A stretch of 47,083 nt of DNA from Cognatilysobacter segetis (GCF_004359965.1 NZ_SMRQ01000026.1:1-47083); one strand, 5' to 3'. Shown: positions 17,590-26,524, counted from the first letter of the stretch. Numbers and translations are program-made. The notes: generated by a model not told the origin, from the sequence alone.

Positions 17590-17622
17590 AAAAAACGAAG
17601 CCCCGCTCGAGGCGGGGCTTCG
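17590..17622 (-). terminator. Terminator between convergent MFS gene and dksA-like gene
   Basis: An 11-bp perfect stem (17596-17606 with 17612-17622, 5-nt loop). On the minus strand it is followed by six T, giving a strong terminator for the dksA-like gene. On the plus strand the tail is weak, but the hairpin may also end the MFS transcript. Confidence 0.85.
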
Positions 17623-17644
17623 TCGTATCGGGCCAGCGCGTGGG

Positions 17645-18814
17645 TCAGTCGCCCATCTGCTTCTGCAGGTGCTCCCAGCGCTCCTGCGCATCGATGGTGC
17701 GCTCGGCGGTCAGTCGCGCTTCCAGGCGCTCCAGGCCGATCTCCTCGCCCGTATCGACACAGAAGCCGTAGTCGCCCGAATCGATGCGCTTGAGCGTGCT
17801 GTCGATCTTGCTGATCAGCTTGCGGTAGCGATCGCGGGTACGCAGCTCGAGCGAATTCTCCGTTTCGCGGGTCGCCCGCTCGGCCTCGTCACCGACATCA
17901 CGCACTTCCTCGCGGAGGTTCTCGATCGTCTGCTTCGATTCCTCGACGAGATCGCCGCGCCACTGCAGCAGCCGCTGACGGAAATACTCCAGCTGCAGCG
18001 GATTCATGTACTCCTCGTCGCCCGCCGGCTTGTAGCCATCGGGCACGACCGGACGGCCGGTCGTTTCGTCGGTGGTGTACGTGGGCACGCGGCGCGGACG
18101 CTCCGCCCCCGACGCGCCACCGCGATTGGCCGTCACGGCGACGGCGACCTTTCCTTGCGGGCGCTGGGCGGGTGCGACGGCTGCGCCGCCTTCGGTACCC
18201 GCTGCGGACGTTGCCGCCGCGCTCTTCTTGTTGGGACTCTTGCTCATCGACTCCACCTGCAGGGACGAACGCGCCGCGTCTTTCGCGGTCGACGACGTCC
18301 CGGTCTTCAACGCGCCCGCCGCGGCGCCGGTCGAGCCGGTCCGCGTCGAGCGTTCATTCGTTCCCTCGGTCGCCTTGACCGGCGCGACCGGCCGTGGCGC
18401 GGGCGTCGCGACCTTCGTCGCGGCGGTCTTGCTCACCGTCGTCGACTTGCGCGCTGCCGCTGCCTCGGCAGCGCGCGATGCCGGCGCGCTCGTTGCCGCC
18501 GCCTTCTTGACGACGGGCGCCTTCACCGGAGCCTTGCTGACGGCCGCTGTCTTCCGGGCCGGCAACACTGCCTTCTTCACGGGGGCCGCCTTCTTGGCCG
18601 GCAACGCCTTCTTCGCAGGCGCGGCCTTCTTGGCGACGGGCTTCGCGGCAGGCTTGGCGGCCTTCGCGACCGGCTTCGCCGGCGCCTTCCTGGCGGGCGC
18701 CGCCTTCTTTGCAGCCGGCTTGGACGCGGGCTTGGCGGCCTTTTTGGCGGCCGGCTTCGCTGCGGACTTGCGGGCCGGCGGAGCGGCCTTCTTCGCGGTT
18801 TTCTTTGTCGCCAC
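17645..18814 (-). CDS. dksA: DksA-like RNA polymerase-binding protein with long Lys/Ala-rich N-terminus
   Basis: The C-terminal 120 residues (about 270-389) match DksA: a coiled coil with NSLELRTRDRYRKLI, the tip motif D306-x2-D309-x-A311 that acts in the RNAP secondary channel, and a globular part with GDYGFC and EEIGLERLEAR. Only one Cys (352) of the four zinc-finger Cys remains; the second pair reads ERTIDAQ. DksA2-type proteins also lack the full zinc site. Residues 1-190 are histone H1/AlgP-like KAAPAKK repeats; 190-265 is a low-complexity linker. I chose GTG at 18814 because AAGGAAAGG lies six bases upstream. DksA mediates ppGpp control of stable RNA; the basic tail may bind DNA (inference). 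A dedicated terminator follows. Confidence 0.85.
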   Translation of the reverse strand: MATKKTAKKAAPPARKSAAKPAAKKAAKPASKPAAKKAAPARKAPAKPVAKAAKPAAKPVAKKAAPAKKALPAKKAAPVKKAVLPARKTAAVSKAPVKAPVVKKAAATSAPASRAAEAAAARKSTTVSKTAATKVATPAPRPVAPVKATEGTNERSTRTGSTGAAAGALKTGTSSTAKDAARSSLQVESMSKSPNKKSAAATSAAGTEGGAAVAPAQRPQGKVAVAVTANRGGASGAERPRRVPTYTTDETTGRPVVPDGYKPAGDEEYMNPLQLEYFRQRLLQWRGDLVEESKQTIENLREEVRDVGDEAERATRETENSLELRTRDRYRKLISKIDSTLKRIDSGDYGFCVDTGEEIGLERLEARLTAERTIDAQERWEHLQKQMGD

Positions 18815-18854
18815 GAGCGCCTTTCCTTCTTCCCTTGAGGCGGGAAAGCGCGCT

Positions 18855-18884
18855 GTTATACCCTGCCCGCAACAGCCGCGGCAA
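18855..18884 (-). promoter_or_regulatory. dksA: Candidate sigma-70 promoter of the dksA-like gene
   Basis: Minus strand TTGCCG (18884-18879), 18-bp spacer, TATAAC (18860-18855), with the start codon 41 bases downstream of the -10. The 18815-19016 gap holds no other clear element; yidD on the opposite strand begins at its far end. Confidence 0.6.
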
Positions 18885-19016
18885 CCGCGCTGGACATGCG
18901 TTTGATGCAGGGCGCGAACGCGCTTCGACGCTGTTTGCAATGCCTGCACGTGCCGCGGAGCGCGGCGAACGGCAGGACGTGGCCGCCATGATGGTGAGCC
19001 GGAGCATCAAGATTCC

Positions 19017-19235
19017 GTGATCGACCGCATGCTGATCGCCGCACTTCGCGGCTACAAGCGCTGGATCAGTCCATTGCTCGGCCCGCGTTGCCGGTTCCAC
19101 CCGTCGTGCTCGGTTTACGCCATGCAGGCCATCGAACGCTTCGGTGCAGTACGCGGCGGTTGGCTGGCGACGCGGCGCGTGCTGCGCTGCCACCCATTCC
19201 ATCCGGGCGGCCACGACCCGGTGCCACCGCGTTGA
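19017..19235 (+). CDS. yidD: YidD membrane protein insertion efficiency factor
   Basis: 72 residues matching YidD: an N-terminal amphipathic segment, then [20 protein letters not shown] (three-Cys region RCRF-PSCS), [18 protein letters not shown] and the signature [14 protein letters not shown]. YidD assists Sec/YidC insertion at the inner membrane. GTG at 19017 gives the full family N-terminus; ATG at 19029 is an alternative. GGAG lies 12 bases ahead of the GTG, a long spacing. Unusually it is not beside rnpA and yidC here, but next to an M23 lipoprotein gene 16 bases downstream. Confidence 0.9.
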   Translation: MIDRMLIAALRGYKRWISPLLGPRCRFHPSCSVYAMQAIERFGAVRGGWLATRRVLRCHPFHPGGHDPVPPR

Positions 19236-19251
19236 CCTGCATCGCGCGATC

Positions 19252-20136
19252 ATGCCGGCCATGAAAGCGCTGCGCTCCGCCCTCGTTGCCCTGGTCGCCG
19301 CGATCGCACTGCCCGGCTGCGCCGGAACGCGATCGCCTGCACCGCCCGCATCCGCAGGGGTCGCCGCGGAGCGCGCGCGACCGGCGATCGACGTGCCGCG
19401 CACCGCTTCGCAGGGCGCGTTGGTCATCGGCCGCGTCGCGCCCGGCACGCGTGTTGAGTTCGCCGGGCGAGAGCTCGGCGTCGCGCCGGACGGGCGCTTC
19501 GTGTTCGGTGTCGCGCGCGATGCGCAGGGGCGCCTGCCGTTGCAGCTCACATCGGCCGGTGGTACGCAGGACTCGCTCGAAATCACGGTGACCCCGCGCG
19601 CCTGGCCGATCGAGCGCATCGACGGCGTCCCGCCCGCCACCGTGACTCCGCCGCCGGCGATCGCGGCGCGCATCGCCGCGGAGCAGGCGCGCGTGACGGA
19701 TGCGCGTCGCCGCGACGATCCGCGCGAGGATTTCCTCGCGCGATTCGTGTGGCCCGTCCAGGGCCGCATCAGCGGCCGGTTCGGCAACCAGCGCGTGTAC
19801 AACGGCAGCGCCGGCGCGCCGCATTCGGGCATGGACATCGCCGCCGCACGCGGTACGCCTGTACATGCACCGGCGGCGGGCGTGATCACCTTCGCGGACC
19901 CGGATCTCTACCTGACCGGCGGCACGGTGCTGCTCGACCACGGCCGCGGCGTCAGTTCGAACTTCCTGCATCTCTCGCGGATCGACGTGCGCGTCGGCGA
20001 TCGCGTCGAGCAGGGGCAGGTCATCGGCGCGGTCGGCGCGACCGGGCGCGCGACCGGGCCCCACCTGCACTGGGGCATGAACTGGTTCGACGTGCGGATC
20101 GACCCGCTGCTGGTACTGGAGACCCCGCCCCGCTGA
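19252..20136 (+). CDS. M23 (LytM) peptidase lipoprotein
   Basis: 294 residues. The N-terminus is a lipoprotein signal (MKALRSALVALVAAIALPGC, lipobox LPGC, Cys23). An Ig-like/all-beta region covers about 55-125. The M23 domain (about 160-290) keeps the zinc and catalytic motifs: HSGMDIAA (H-x3-D) and HLHWG (H-x-H), with a third His in SSNFLHLSR. Such enzymes cleave peptidoglycan cross-links or, like NlpD/EnvC, activate amidases when degenerate; here the ligands look complete, so it is probably an active endopeptidase. ATG at 19261 is an equally good start. It follows yidD closely and converges on folE2 with a 12-base gap and no visible terminator. Confidence 0.87.
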   Translation: MPAMKALRSALVALVAAIALPGCAGTRSPAPPASAGVAAERARPAIDVPRTASQGALVIGRVAPGTRVEFAGRELGVAPDGRFVFGVARDAQGRLPLQLTSAGGTQDSLEITVTPRAWPIERIDGVPPATVTPPPAIAARIAAEQARVTDARRRDDPREDFLARFVWPVQGRISGRFGNQRVYNGSAGAPHSGMDIAAARGTPVHAPAAGVITFADPDLYLTGGTVLLDHGRGVSSNFLHLSRIDVRVGDRVEQGQVIGAVGATGRATGPHLHWGMNWFDVRIDPLLVLETPPR

Positions 20137-20148
20137 GGCGGTGGACGC

Positions 20149-21069
20149 TCAGGGCGCGCCACCCTCGCCCGCGACGGACGCCACCGCGTCGTGCGCGTGC
20201 AGGCTCTCGAAATGCGCGACGCGCGCTTCGAACCGGCGCACGTGCGGGTCCATGGACAGCGCGTGCGCCACGCGTCGCGCGGCGTCCTCGCAGAACATCA
20301 GGTTGCGCGCGTTAAGCGCCGCGAACGCCTGCTCGTCCTCACGCTTGACCGCCGTTTGCACCGGCGTGCCGAGCGCGAGTTCGACGCGATCGATCAGGTC
20401 GGCGATCGGCAAGGCCGTGAGGCCGTCCGCGAGGCGGACGCGCACCTCGGCGCGACTGCGCTGCGCATGCGGCGTAGCGACCAGCCCCGCTTCGGAATGA
20501 AGCCAGTCGCGCGCGGCCGCGGCCGGGATGTCGCCGTCCGCGCCGAACTGGCGCGCGAATGCCTCGCTGGCCATCTGCCGCGAGAGCGCGGCGGAGGCGG
20601 GACAGGTGGACGAATAGTCGACCGCCACGCCGAGCGAAAGCATCAGTTCGCCGTCGGCGAGCTGCGCATCGACTTCGACCGGATACGCCTTCCATCCCGC
20701 GTTGGCGCTGGCCAGCGCCGGCCGCAGCAGCAGGTGGTCGAACCGGATCACGAGCTGCCCGGTACCGGCCAGGCCGGCCTGCGTCTCGACCAGCGCTTCC
20801 AGTACCCGCGCGAGTCCCGCGGGCGTCATCTCCTCGGCCGCGAACGCATGCTGCAGGCGCAGGTACAGCCGCGACATGTGGATGCCGCGCGCATGCGGGT
20901 CGCGCAGGTCGACGTGCACGTCGACGCGCGCGGGCACCTGCATCGCCTCGCCCGTCGCCGAACGCGTACGCACCGGCAACGCGATCCCGGCCATGCCGAC
21001 CCGGTCGAGCGTGCGCGCCGACGCGGCGCGATCGAGCGCGACGTCGGGCATGGGGCGGATCGGATTCAT
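20149..21069 (-). CDS. folE2: GTP cyclohydrolase I, FolE2 (type IB)
   Basis: Converts GTP to dihydroneopterin triphosphate for folate. About 306 residues from MNPIRPMPDV. The catalytic Cys is in YSSTCPASAALSRQ; the C-terminal metal/substrate block is FESLHAHDAVA. Family hallmarks VDVHVDLRDPHARGIHMSRLY and the T-fold are present. FolE2 differs from FolE in metal use (it can use Mn instead of Zn). I chose ATG at 21069 because a -10-like TAGAAT overlaps the other candidate at 21099, which would leave that start almost without a leader; the choice is not certain. It is separated by 84 bases from the preceding minus-strand gene, so it may have its own promoter. Confidence 0.93.
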   Translation of the reverse strand: MNPIRPMPDVALDRAASARTLDRVGMAGIALPVRTRSATGEAMQVPARVDVHVDLRDPHARGIHMSRLYLRLQHAFAAEEMTPAGLARVLEALVETQAGLAGTGQLVIRFDHLLLRPALASANAGWKAYPVEVDAQLADGELMLSLGVAVDYSSTCPASAALSRQMASEAFARQFGADGDIPAAAARDWLHSEAGLVATPHAQRSRAEVRVRLADGLTALPIADLIDRVELALGTPVQTAVKREDEQAFAALNARNLMFCEDAARRVAHALSMDPHVRRFEARVAHFESLHAHDAVASVAGEGGAP

Positions 21070-21097
21070 GGCGGATGCGGTGTCGGCGGAATCGCGC

Positions 21098-21103
21098 ATT
21101 CTA
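21098..21103 (-). promoter_or_regulatory. folE2: Candidate -10 element of folE2
   Basis: Minus strand TAGAAT, about 29 bases before the chosen folE2 ATG. No good -35 is visible. Confidence 0.4.
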
Positions 21104-21153
21104 CCGGCGCGGTCCGACGCGCCCGGCCCGCGGGCGCAACGCTGCGTACGCGA

Positions 21154-21858
21154 TCAGCCGCGCGCGCCGCGCCAGCCCGCCCAGAGCGCGGACCAGGGCG
21201 TCAGCGGCGCCGCCGCGTCGCCGCGGACGAGCCGACGGCGCGCGAGCGCCAGGGCGATGCCCCGGGGCGCGCCGACACCGCGCGTTCGCGGCCAGCGGGC
21301 GAGCAGCGCCGTCGCCGCGAGTCGACGTGCCTGCGCTGCGTCCTCGCCGCCGGCGGACGGCGGCAGTGCGTTCTCCGGATGCCGGGCGAGCCGCGCGTGC
21401 AGCCAGCAGGCCGTCACCGCGGCCGCATCGGCCTGTCCGCCGAACAACGCGGCATCCACCTGAGCGACCGCCCCGGCAACCGGGTCCAGCGCGCTCCACG
21501 CGCTATCCGGCGACAGCGGCCGCTCGCGGGTGGCGAGCAGCGCAGGCAGTGCGACCGCGACCTCACGCCAAGGCGCTGCGCCGCGCAGCAGCACCGCGCC
21601 CAGCGGATGCCGGCGACGGCCCTTCGCCCAGCCGTCCAGCTCCTCGATCCACCAGGCGAGCTTCGCCTCGCCCGGACGCGCGTCCGCGCCGCCCCAGGCC
21701 GCTTCCTGCCACTCGAACTGCAGTGCCTGCCACGCATCGACGAGCGGGCGCCGTGCGGCCGGCAGGAAGTTCTCGACCATCGCCCATTCGGGCCAGGCGC
21801 CACGCCACTTGGCGACGAAGGCCTCGACGTCGGCGCCGTCCGCGGTCGGGTCGTGCAT
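21154..21858 (-). CDS. Divergent squalene/phytoene synthase-like protein
   Basis: 234 residues. The segment MVENFLPAARRPLVDAWQAL followed by EAKLAWWIEELDGWAKG and HPLG recalls the N-terminal helices of the squalene/phytoene synthase fold (RLQWWREAL...HP pattern). The two aspartate-rich DxxxD metal motifs of true synthases are not visible, so it is probably not a prenyl-condensing enzyme. Mitochondrial NDUFAF6 is a non-catalytic member of the same fold. There is no signal peptide or membrane span. The start overlaps the gph stop (ATGA), putting it in the mtaD-ubiG-gph operon. High Ala/Arg/Trp content limits certainty; another helical fold is possible. Confidence 0.5.
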   Translation of the reverse strand: MHDPTADGADVEAFVAKWRGAWPEWAMVENFLPAARRPLVDAWQALQFEWQEAAWGGADARPGEAKLAWWIEELDGWAKGRRRHPLGAVLLRGAAPWREVAVALPALLATRERPLSPDSAWSALDPVAGAVAQVDAALFGGQADAAAVTACWLHARLARHPENALPPSAGGEDAAQARRLAATALLARWPRTRGVGAPRGIALALARRRLVRGDAAAPLTPWSALWAGWRGARG

Positions 21859-22526
21859 CAGCCCACCCAGCGCGCGGGGTCGAGCATGTCGCGCGGCTCA
21901 TCGAGCATCACGTCGCCCTGCCAGCTCATCGGATCGTCGCCGTCGAGCCGGTAGCCCCAGAGCGCGACCACGGAACGCATGCCGGCCGCGCGCGCGGCGA
22001 CGATGTCGCGCTCGTCGTCGCCGACGTAGACGCAATCGGCTTCCATCACGCCCATGCGTTCGGCAGCGACCTGCAACGGCAGCGGATCGGGCTTGCGCGC
22101 CGGCAGCGAGTCGCCGCCGATCAGCACGTCGCAGCGCGTCTCCCAGCCCAGCAGCGGCATCAGCGCGACCGCGAGCGCCTCGGGCTTGTTGGTGACGATG
22201 CCCCAGCGCGAGCCGGCGGCCTCGATGGCCGACAGCACCTCTTCGATGCCGTCGAACGGCAGGCCATGCCGGCCGAGCTCACGGCGGTAATGCTCGAGGA
22301 ATTCGGGAATCCACGCGTCGCGCGTCGCGGCGTCGATGCCCGGAAACGCGGCGCCGACCATCGCGCGCGCGCCCTTGGATACGTGCGGTCGCAGGGCCTC
22401 GAGCGTCATCGGCTCGATGTCGCGGGCCGCGCGCATCGCATTGACCGCGGCGAGCATGTCCGGCGCGCTGTCGAGCAGCGTGCCGTCCAGGTCGAACAGC
22501 ACGGCCTTCGGGAACACCCTGTTCAT
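21858..22526 (-). CDS. gph: Phosphoglycolate phosphatase (HAD family)
   Basis: 222 residues with the four HAD motifs: [12 protein letters not shown] (nucleophile D near residue 11), VTNKP (about 115, motif II Thr), the Lys of ARKPDP (about 150) and VGDDERDI (about 172-179). The helical cap lies between motifs I and II. Phosphoglycolate is the usual substrate for this group, which salvages the product of oxidised DNA ends. The adjacent ubiG is a common xanthomonad and pseudomonad arrangement. Both ends overlap neighbours by four bases or fewer. Confidence 0.9.
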   Translation of the reverse strand: MNRVFPKAVLFDLDGTLLDSAPDMLAAVNAMRAARDIEPMTLEALRPHVSKGARAMVGAAFPGIDAATRDAWIPEFLEHYRRELGRHGLPFDGIEEVLSAIEAAGSRWGIVTNKPEALAVALMPLLGWETRCDVLIGGDSLPARKPDPLPLQVAAERMGVMEADCVYVGDDERDIVAARAAGMRSVVALWGYRLDGDDPMSWQGDVMLDEPRDMLDPARWVG

Positions 22527-23236
22527 GCCGGCTTGCGCGCGCTGACGATGTAGTTGACGTCGGCACGGCGGGACAGCCGCGCCGAATTCGTCAACGGCAT
22601 GTAGGACAGGCCGCTGACGTCCTCCAGCTCGAGGTCCGCCGCGCGAAGCCACGCGGCCAGCTCGTGCGGACGCACGAAATCGCGGTACTGGTGCGTGCCT
22701 TTGGGCAGCAGGCGCGCGACGTACTCGGCCCCGACGATCGCGAGCGCGAACGCGGCCGGCGTCCGGTTGATGGTCGACACGAACAGCCGGCCGCCGGGCT
22801 TGAGCGCGTCGGCGCAGGCGCGGATCACGGCCTGCGGATCGGGCACGTGCTCGATCATTTCCATGCACGTCACCGCGTCGAACGCCGCGGGCATGGCCGC
22901 GGCGACCTCCTCCACGGGCTGCACGCGATAGTCGACCGTCGCACCGCTTTCCATCGCGTGCAGGCGCGCGACCTTGACGAGTTCGGGCGCGAGATCGAGC
23001 GCTGTCACCTCGGCGCCCGCAAGCGCCATCGCCTCGCTCAGAAGGCCGGCGCCGCAGCCGACGTCCAGCACCTTCGAGCCGGCGAGCGGCGTCCGCTCGG
23101 CGACGTAGCGAAGGCGCACGGGGTTCAGCGCGTGCAGCGGCTTCTGCGGGCCGTGCGGATCCCACCAGCGCGCGGCGAGCGCGCCGAAGCGGTCGAGTTC
23201 GGACTGGCGGAAATTGCCCGCGGCCTGGGTCGTCAT
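22523..23236 (-). CDS. ubiG: Ubiquinone biosynthesis O-methyltransferase
   Basis: SAM-dependent methyltransferase acting twice in ubiquinone synthesis. 237 residues. The N-terminus [19 protein letters not shown] and NPVRLRY are UbiG-specific. SAM motif I is [16 protein letters not shown] (about 58-73), motif post-I is TALDLAPE, and EMIEHVPDP (about 125-133) and [14 protein letters not shown] (about 147-160) follow. It overlaps gph at the 3' end (ATGA) and the deaminase stop at its start (TAATG). Confidence 0.96.
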   Translation of the reverse strand: MTTQAAGNFRQSELDRFGALAARWWDPHGPQKPLHALNPVRLRYVAERTPLAGSKVLDVGCGAGLLSEAMALAGAEVTALDLAPELVKVARLHAMESGATVDYRVQPVEEVAAAMPAAFDAVTCMEMIEHVPDPQAVIRACADALKPGGRLFVSTINRTPAAFALAIVGAEYVARLLPKGTHQYRDFVRPHELAAWLRAADLELEDVSGLSYMPLTNSARLSRRADVNYIVSARKPA

Positions 23237-24573
23237 TACGAGGTCCTGATGTCGGCGATGCGGCGGCGCCACTGGCGGGCGTTGGCGATGATCGAGTCGA
23301 GGTCCATGTCGACCAGCACGTGCTCGCGCAGCTTCGCGCGGCCGGCGATCCAGACGTCGGTGACCTGGTGCCGCCCGGTCGCATAGACCAGCTGCGAAAT
23401 CACGTGGTGCAGCGGCTGGCTCTCGAGCCCGTCCAGGTCGATGCAGGCGAGGTCCGCCTGCTTGCCCGGCTCGATCGAGCCGATGCGGTCGCCGAGGCCG
23501 AGCGTGATCGCGCCGCCCAGCGTTGCCGCGCGCAGCGCGCTGGCGGCATCGAGGGCGGAGGCATCGTTCGCCACCGCCTTCGCCAGCAGCGCGGCCGTGC
23601 GGGTCTCGCCGACCATGTCGAGGTCGTTGTTGCTGGCGCAGCCGTCGGTACCGATGCCGAAGGTGACGCCCGCGTGCTGGAGCTTGCAGACCGGGCAGAA
23701 GCCCGAGGCGAGCTTGAGGTTCGATTCGGGGCAGTGCGCCACGCACACGCCGCGCTCGGCGCAGAGCGCGATCTCCTCGTCGGTCAGCTGGGTCATGTGC
23801 ACGGCGATCAGGCGGTCGTCGACCAGCCCGAGCCGGTCGAGCCGTGCGATCGGCCGCATCCCGGTCTGGGCGACGGCGTCGGCGACTTCCTGGGCCGTCT
23901 CGTGCAGGTGCAGGTGCACGCGGACGTCGCGCTCGCGGGCGAAGTCGCGGACGCGCTCGAAGTTCGCATCGCTGACGGTGTACGGCGCATGCGGCGCCAT
24001 CGCGGTGCCGACGAGCGCGTGGCCGCGCCAGGCATCGTGCACGTCGCCGGCCTTGGCGAAGTACTCGTCGGAGGTCTTCGCCCATGCGGTCGGGAAATCG
24101 ATCACCGGCAGCCCCACCAGCGCGCGGAAACCGTGCCGCGCGTAGGTCTCGGCCTGCACGTCCGGAAAGAAGTAGTTCTCGTTGGCGCAGGTGGTGCCGC
24201 CGCGAAGCATCTCCGCGATCGCGAGCGTGACGCCGTCGCGCACGAACTCCGGCCCGATCACCGCGCCCTCGACCGGCCAGATGTGGCCCTGCAGCCAGTC
24301 CATCAGCGGCAGGTCGTCGGCGATGCCGCGCAGCAGCGTCATCGGATTGTGCGTATGCGAATTGACGAGGCCGGGAATGAGCGCCGAGCCGTGGCGCTCG
24401 ATCGTCTGGCCCGCGACGAAGCGCGCGCGCATCTCCGCGCGCGGGCCGATCGCAACGATCCGGTCGCCCTGCACCGCCACCGAGTGGTCCTCCAGCACCG
24501 CGCCATGCGGCACCACCGGCACGACCCAGCCGGCCTCGATCAGCACGTCACAGCCTTCGTTCGACTCGCCCAT
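23236..24573 (-). CDS. mtaD: 5-methylthioadenosine/S-adenosylhomocysteine deaminase
   Basis: Amidohydrolase that deaminates MTA or SAH, or a related TRZ/ATZ amidohydrolase. 445 residues. Metal ligands: HTHNPM (about 73-78), the His in [10 protein letters not shown] (about 217-226), HMTQL and the Asp in [14 protein letters not shown] (about 312-325). The block [11 protein letters not shown] is typical of MtaD rather than chlorohydrolases. It is the first gene of the operon mtaD-ubiG-gph-SQS-like. Coupling with ubiG makes sense because UbiG releases SAH, whose removal favours methylation. The TRZ/ATZ family is broad, so substrate is inferred. Confidence 0.85.
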   Translation of the reverse strand: MGESNEGCDVLIEAGWVVPVVPHGAVLEDHSVAVQGDRIVAIGPRAEMRARFVAGQTIERHGSALIPGLVNSHTHNPMTLLRGIADDLPLMDWLQGHIWPVEGAVIGPEFVRDGVTLAIAEMLRGGTTCANENYFFPDVQAETYARHGFRALVGLPVIDFPTAWAKTSDEYFAKAGDVHDAWRGHALVGTAMAPHAPYTVSDANFERVRDFARERDVRVHLHLHETAQEVADAVAQTGMRPIARLDRLGLVDDRLIAVHMTQLTDEEIALCAERGVCVAHCPESNLKLASGFCPVCKLQHAGVTFGIGTDGCASNNDLDMVGETRTAALLAKAVANDASALDAASALRAATLGGAITLGLGDRIGSIEPGKQADLACIDLDGLESQPLHHVISQLVYATGRHQVTDVWIAGRAKLREHVLVDMDLDSIIANARQWRRRIADIRTS

Positions 24574-24647
24574 CCGTCCACCCCGTCTTTCCCATGCGGA
24601 AGCCTAGCCGCGCCGGCGTTACCCGCGCGACATCGGCCCGATACGCA

Positions 24648-24673
24648 GAAGCCCGCGGAGGTCCGCGGGCTTC
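24648..24673 (-). terminator. efp: Terminator downstream of efp
   Basis: An 11-bp stem (24648-24658 with 24663-24673, 4-nt loop) 38 bases after the efp stop. On the minus strand the tail is CTTCTGCGTAT, only moderately T-rich. Confidence 0.6.
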
Positions 24674-24710
24674 GGCATGGCGCCGGCCGTCGTGCGGCCG
24701 GTGCGATGAC

Positions 24711-25277
24711 TCACTTCACGCGGCTGACGTAGTCGCCCGAGCGCGTGTCGACCTTGATCACTTCGTCCTGGTTCACGAACAGCGGGACGCGCACGACCGC
24801 ACCGGTTTCCAGCGTCGCCGGCTTGCCGCCGCCACCCGAGGTGTCGCCGCGCACGCCCGGATCGGTCTCGACGATCTTGAGCTCGACGAAGTTCGGCGGC
24901 TGCACCGAGATCGGCGTGCCGTTCCACAGCGTCACCACGCACTCCTCCTCGCCCTTCAGCCACTTCTCGGCGCCGGCCATGCCCGCCTTGTCGGACTGGA
25001 CCTGCTCGAAGGTCTCGGGGTTCATGAAGTGCCAGTACTCGCCGTCGGCGTAGAGGTACTGCATGTCGGTGTCGACCACGTCGGCCACTTCGAGGTTGTC
25101 CGTCGCCTTCATCGTCAGCTCGACCACGCGGCCGGACTTGATGTTGCGGTACTTGATGCGCGTAAAGGCCTGGCCCTTGCCCGGCTTGACGTACTCGGTC
25201 TCGGTGATGACGCACGGATCGTTGTTGACCAGGATCTTCTGTCCGGTCTTGACGTCGTTCATGCCCAGGCTGGCCAT
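24711..25277 (-). CDS. efp: Translation elongation factor P
   Basis: Relieves ribosome stalling at polyproline. 188 residues in three beta-barrel domains. The modified tip lysine lies in [10 protein letters not shown] (about residue 34), the type that receives beta-lysine from EpmA/EpmB rather than rhamnose. [10 protein letters not shown] is the start, with GGAG about nine bases upstream; ATG at MNDVK is a possible alternative. epmB is transcribed divergently 99 bases away, supporting beta-lysylation. epmA is not in the window. Confidence 0.96.
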   Translation of the reverse strand: MASLGMNDVKTGQKILVNNDPCVITETEYVKPGKGQAFTRIKYRNIKSGRVVELTMKATDNLEVADVVDTDMQYLYADGEYWHFMNPETFEQVQSDKAGMAGAEKWLKGEEECVVTLWNGTPISVQPPNFVELKIVETDPGVRGDTSGGGGKPATLETGAVVRVPLFVNQDEVIKVDTRSGDYVSRVK

Positions 25278-25321
25278 GGAAACACTCCTGCAGATGGTCG
25301 GGCCGGCGCGGGGCGCGCGGC

Positions 25322-25327
25322 TAGAAT
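25322..25327 (+). promoter_or_regulatory. epmB: Candidate -10 element of epmB
   Basis: TAGAAT 50 bases before the epmB ATG in the efp-epmB divergent gap. The -35 is not clear. Confidence 0.4.
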
Positions 25328-25376
25328 GGGACGATGCCGCCCGGACGGGCCGCGAATCGATTCGGATCAGCCCGCA

Positions 25377-26390
25377 ATGATACCCGCTGCCCTCACCCCG
25401 CCGCACGCCACGCCGGCCCCGCGCTGGCAACAGCTCTGGCGCGACGCGGTGCGCGATCCCCGCGAGTTGCTGGCGATGCTGGGACTGGACGCGGCGGCGA
25501 GCGGGATGTCGGACGCCGCCGCCGCGCAGTTCGCCCTGCGCGTGCCGCGCGGCTTCGTGGCGCGCATGCGGGCGGGCGATCCGGGCGACCCGCTGCTCCG
25601 CCAGGTCCTCCCGCTGGACGCCGAGATGCAGCCCACGCCCGGGTTCGCGCTCGATGCGGTGGGGGACACGCTGGCCCGCGCCGGGCAGGGCGTGATCCGC
25701 AAGTACCGGGGCCGGGCGCTGCTTGTCGCCACGGGCAGCTGCGCCGTCAATTGCCGGTACTGCTTCCGTCGCCACTTCCCCTACGGCGAGGAGACGGCCG
25801 CGGCTGCGGGCTGGCGCGAGGCCGTCGGCCTCATCGCCGCCGACCCGTCGATCGACGAGGTCATCCTGTCCGGTGGCGACCCGTGGTCGCTGTCCACCCC
25901 GAAACTGGCCGAGCTCACCGACGCGCTTGCCGGCGTGCCGCACCTGCGCCGCCTCCGGGTGCACACGCGCCTGCCGGTCGTGCTGCCCGAGCGCGTGGAC
26001 GAGGCGCTCGTCGCGTGGCTGCGCGCCCTGCCCTGGCCGGTGACGGTGGTCCTGCACGCGAACCATGCCAACGAGTTCGACGACACCGTGGACGCGGCCC
26101 TCGCCCGCCTTCGCGCGGCCGGCGCGACCCTGCTCAACCAGGCGGTGCTGCTGCGGGGCGTCAACGACTCGGTCGACGCGCTCGCCGCGCTGTCCGAGCG
26201 CGGCTTCGCGGCCGGCGTGCTGCCCTACTACCTGCACCAGCTCGACCGCGTGCAGGGCGCCGCGCATTTCGAGGTCGACGACGCCACGGCCCGCGAACTC
26301 CATCGCGCGCTGGCCGCGCGCCTGTCGGGCTACCTCGTGCCGCGGCTGGTGCGCGAGGTCGCGGGCGACCCCGGCAAGCGCCCGCTCTGA
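25377..26390 (+). CDS. epmB: EF-P beta-lysylation protein, lysine 2,3-aminomutase-like
   Basis: Radical-SAM PLP enzyme that makes beta-lysine for EF-P. 337 residues. The Fe-S motif CAVNCRYC (C-x3-C-x2-C) lies near 122-129 followed by RRHFPY. SGGDPW (about 163-168), the PLP-lysine region near the C-terminus ([19 protein letters not shown]) and HANHANEF are conserved. The ATG gives [10 protein letters not shown]; the frame extends upstream through the promoter and efp, which is a shadow. It is divergent from efp. Confidence 0.94.
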   Translation: MIPAALTPPHATPAPRWQQLWRDAVRDPRELLAMLGLDAAASGMSDAAAAQFALRVPRGFVARMRAGDPGDPLLRQVLPLDAEMQPTPGFALDAVGDTLARAGQGVIRKYRGRALLVATGSCAVNCRYCFRRHFPYGEETAAAAGWREAVGLIAADPSIDEVILSGGDPWSLSTPKLAELTDALAGVPHLRRLRVHTRLPVVLPERVDEALVAWLRALPWPVTVVLHANHANEFDDTVDAALARLRAAGATLLNQAVLLRGVNDSVDALAALSERGFAAGVLPYYLHQLDRVQGAAHFEVDDATARELHRALAARLSGYLVPRLVREVAGDPGKRPL

Positions 26391-26494
26391 AGCATCCGGC
26401 CCCGCGGCCGATCAGGACGGGTAAGGGTCCGATCGCTACCCCTGCGGACCGGGATGGACGTCGCCATTCGTCCGCCGGGATCGACCGTTCGGGG

Positions 26495-26524
26495 ATGACG
26501 CGGCCGGGCCCGGCATGTCATAAA
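26495..26524 (+). promoter_or_regulatory. fimX: Candidate promoter of fimX
   Basis: ATGACG (26495-26500), 18-bp spacer, CATAAA (26519-26524), 24 bases before the fimX start. Each box matches four of six consensus bases. The 157-base gap also holds a GGTCCG/CGGACC inverted repeat near 26426-26450 without a T run. Confidence 0.35.

Noticed and set aside
18250-18814. Possible tandem DNA repeats or CRISPR-like array
   Set aside because: The repetition is codon-level (Lys/Ala/Pro repeats of the DksA-like tail), with no constant spacer or repeat length.
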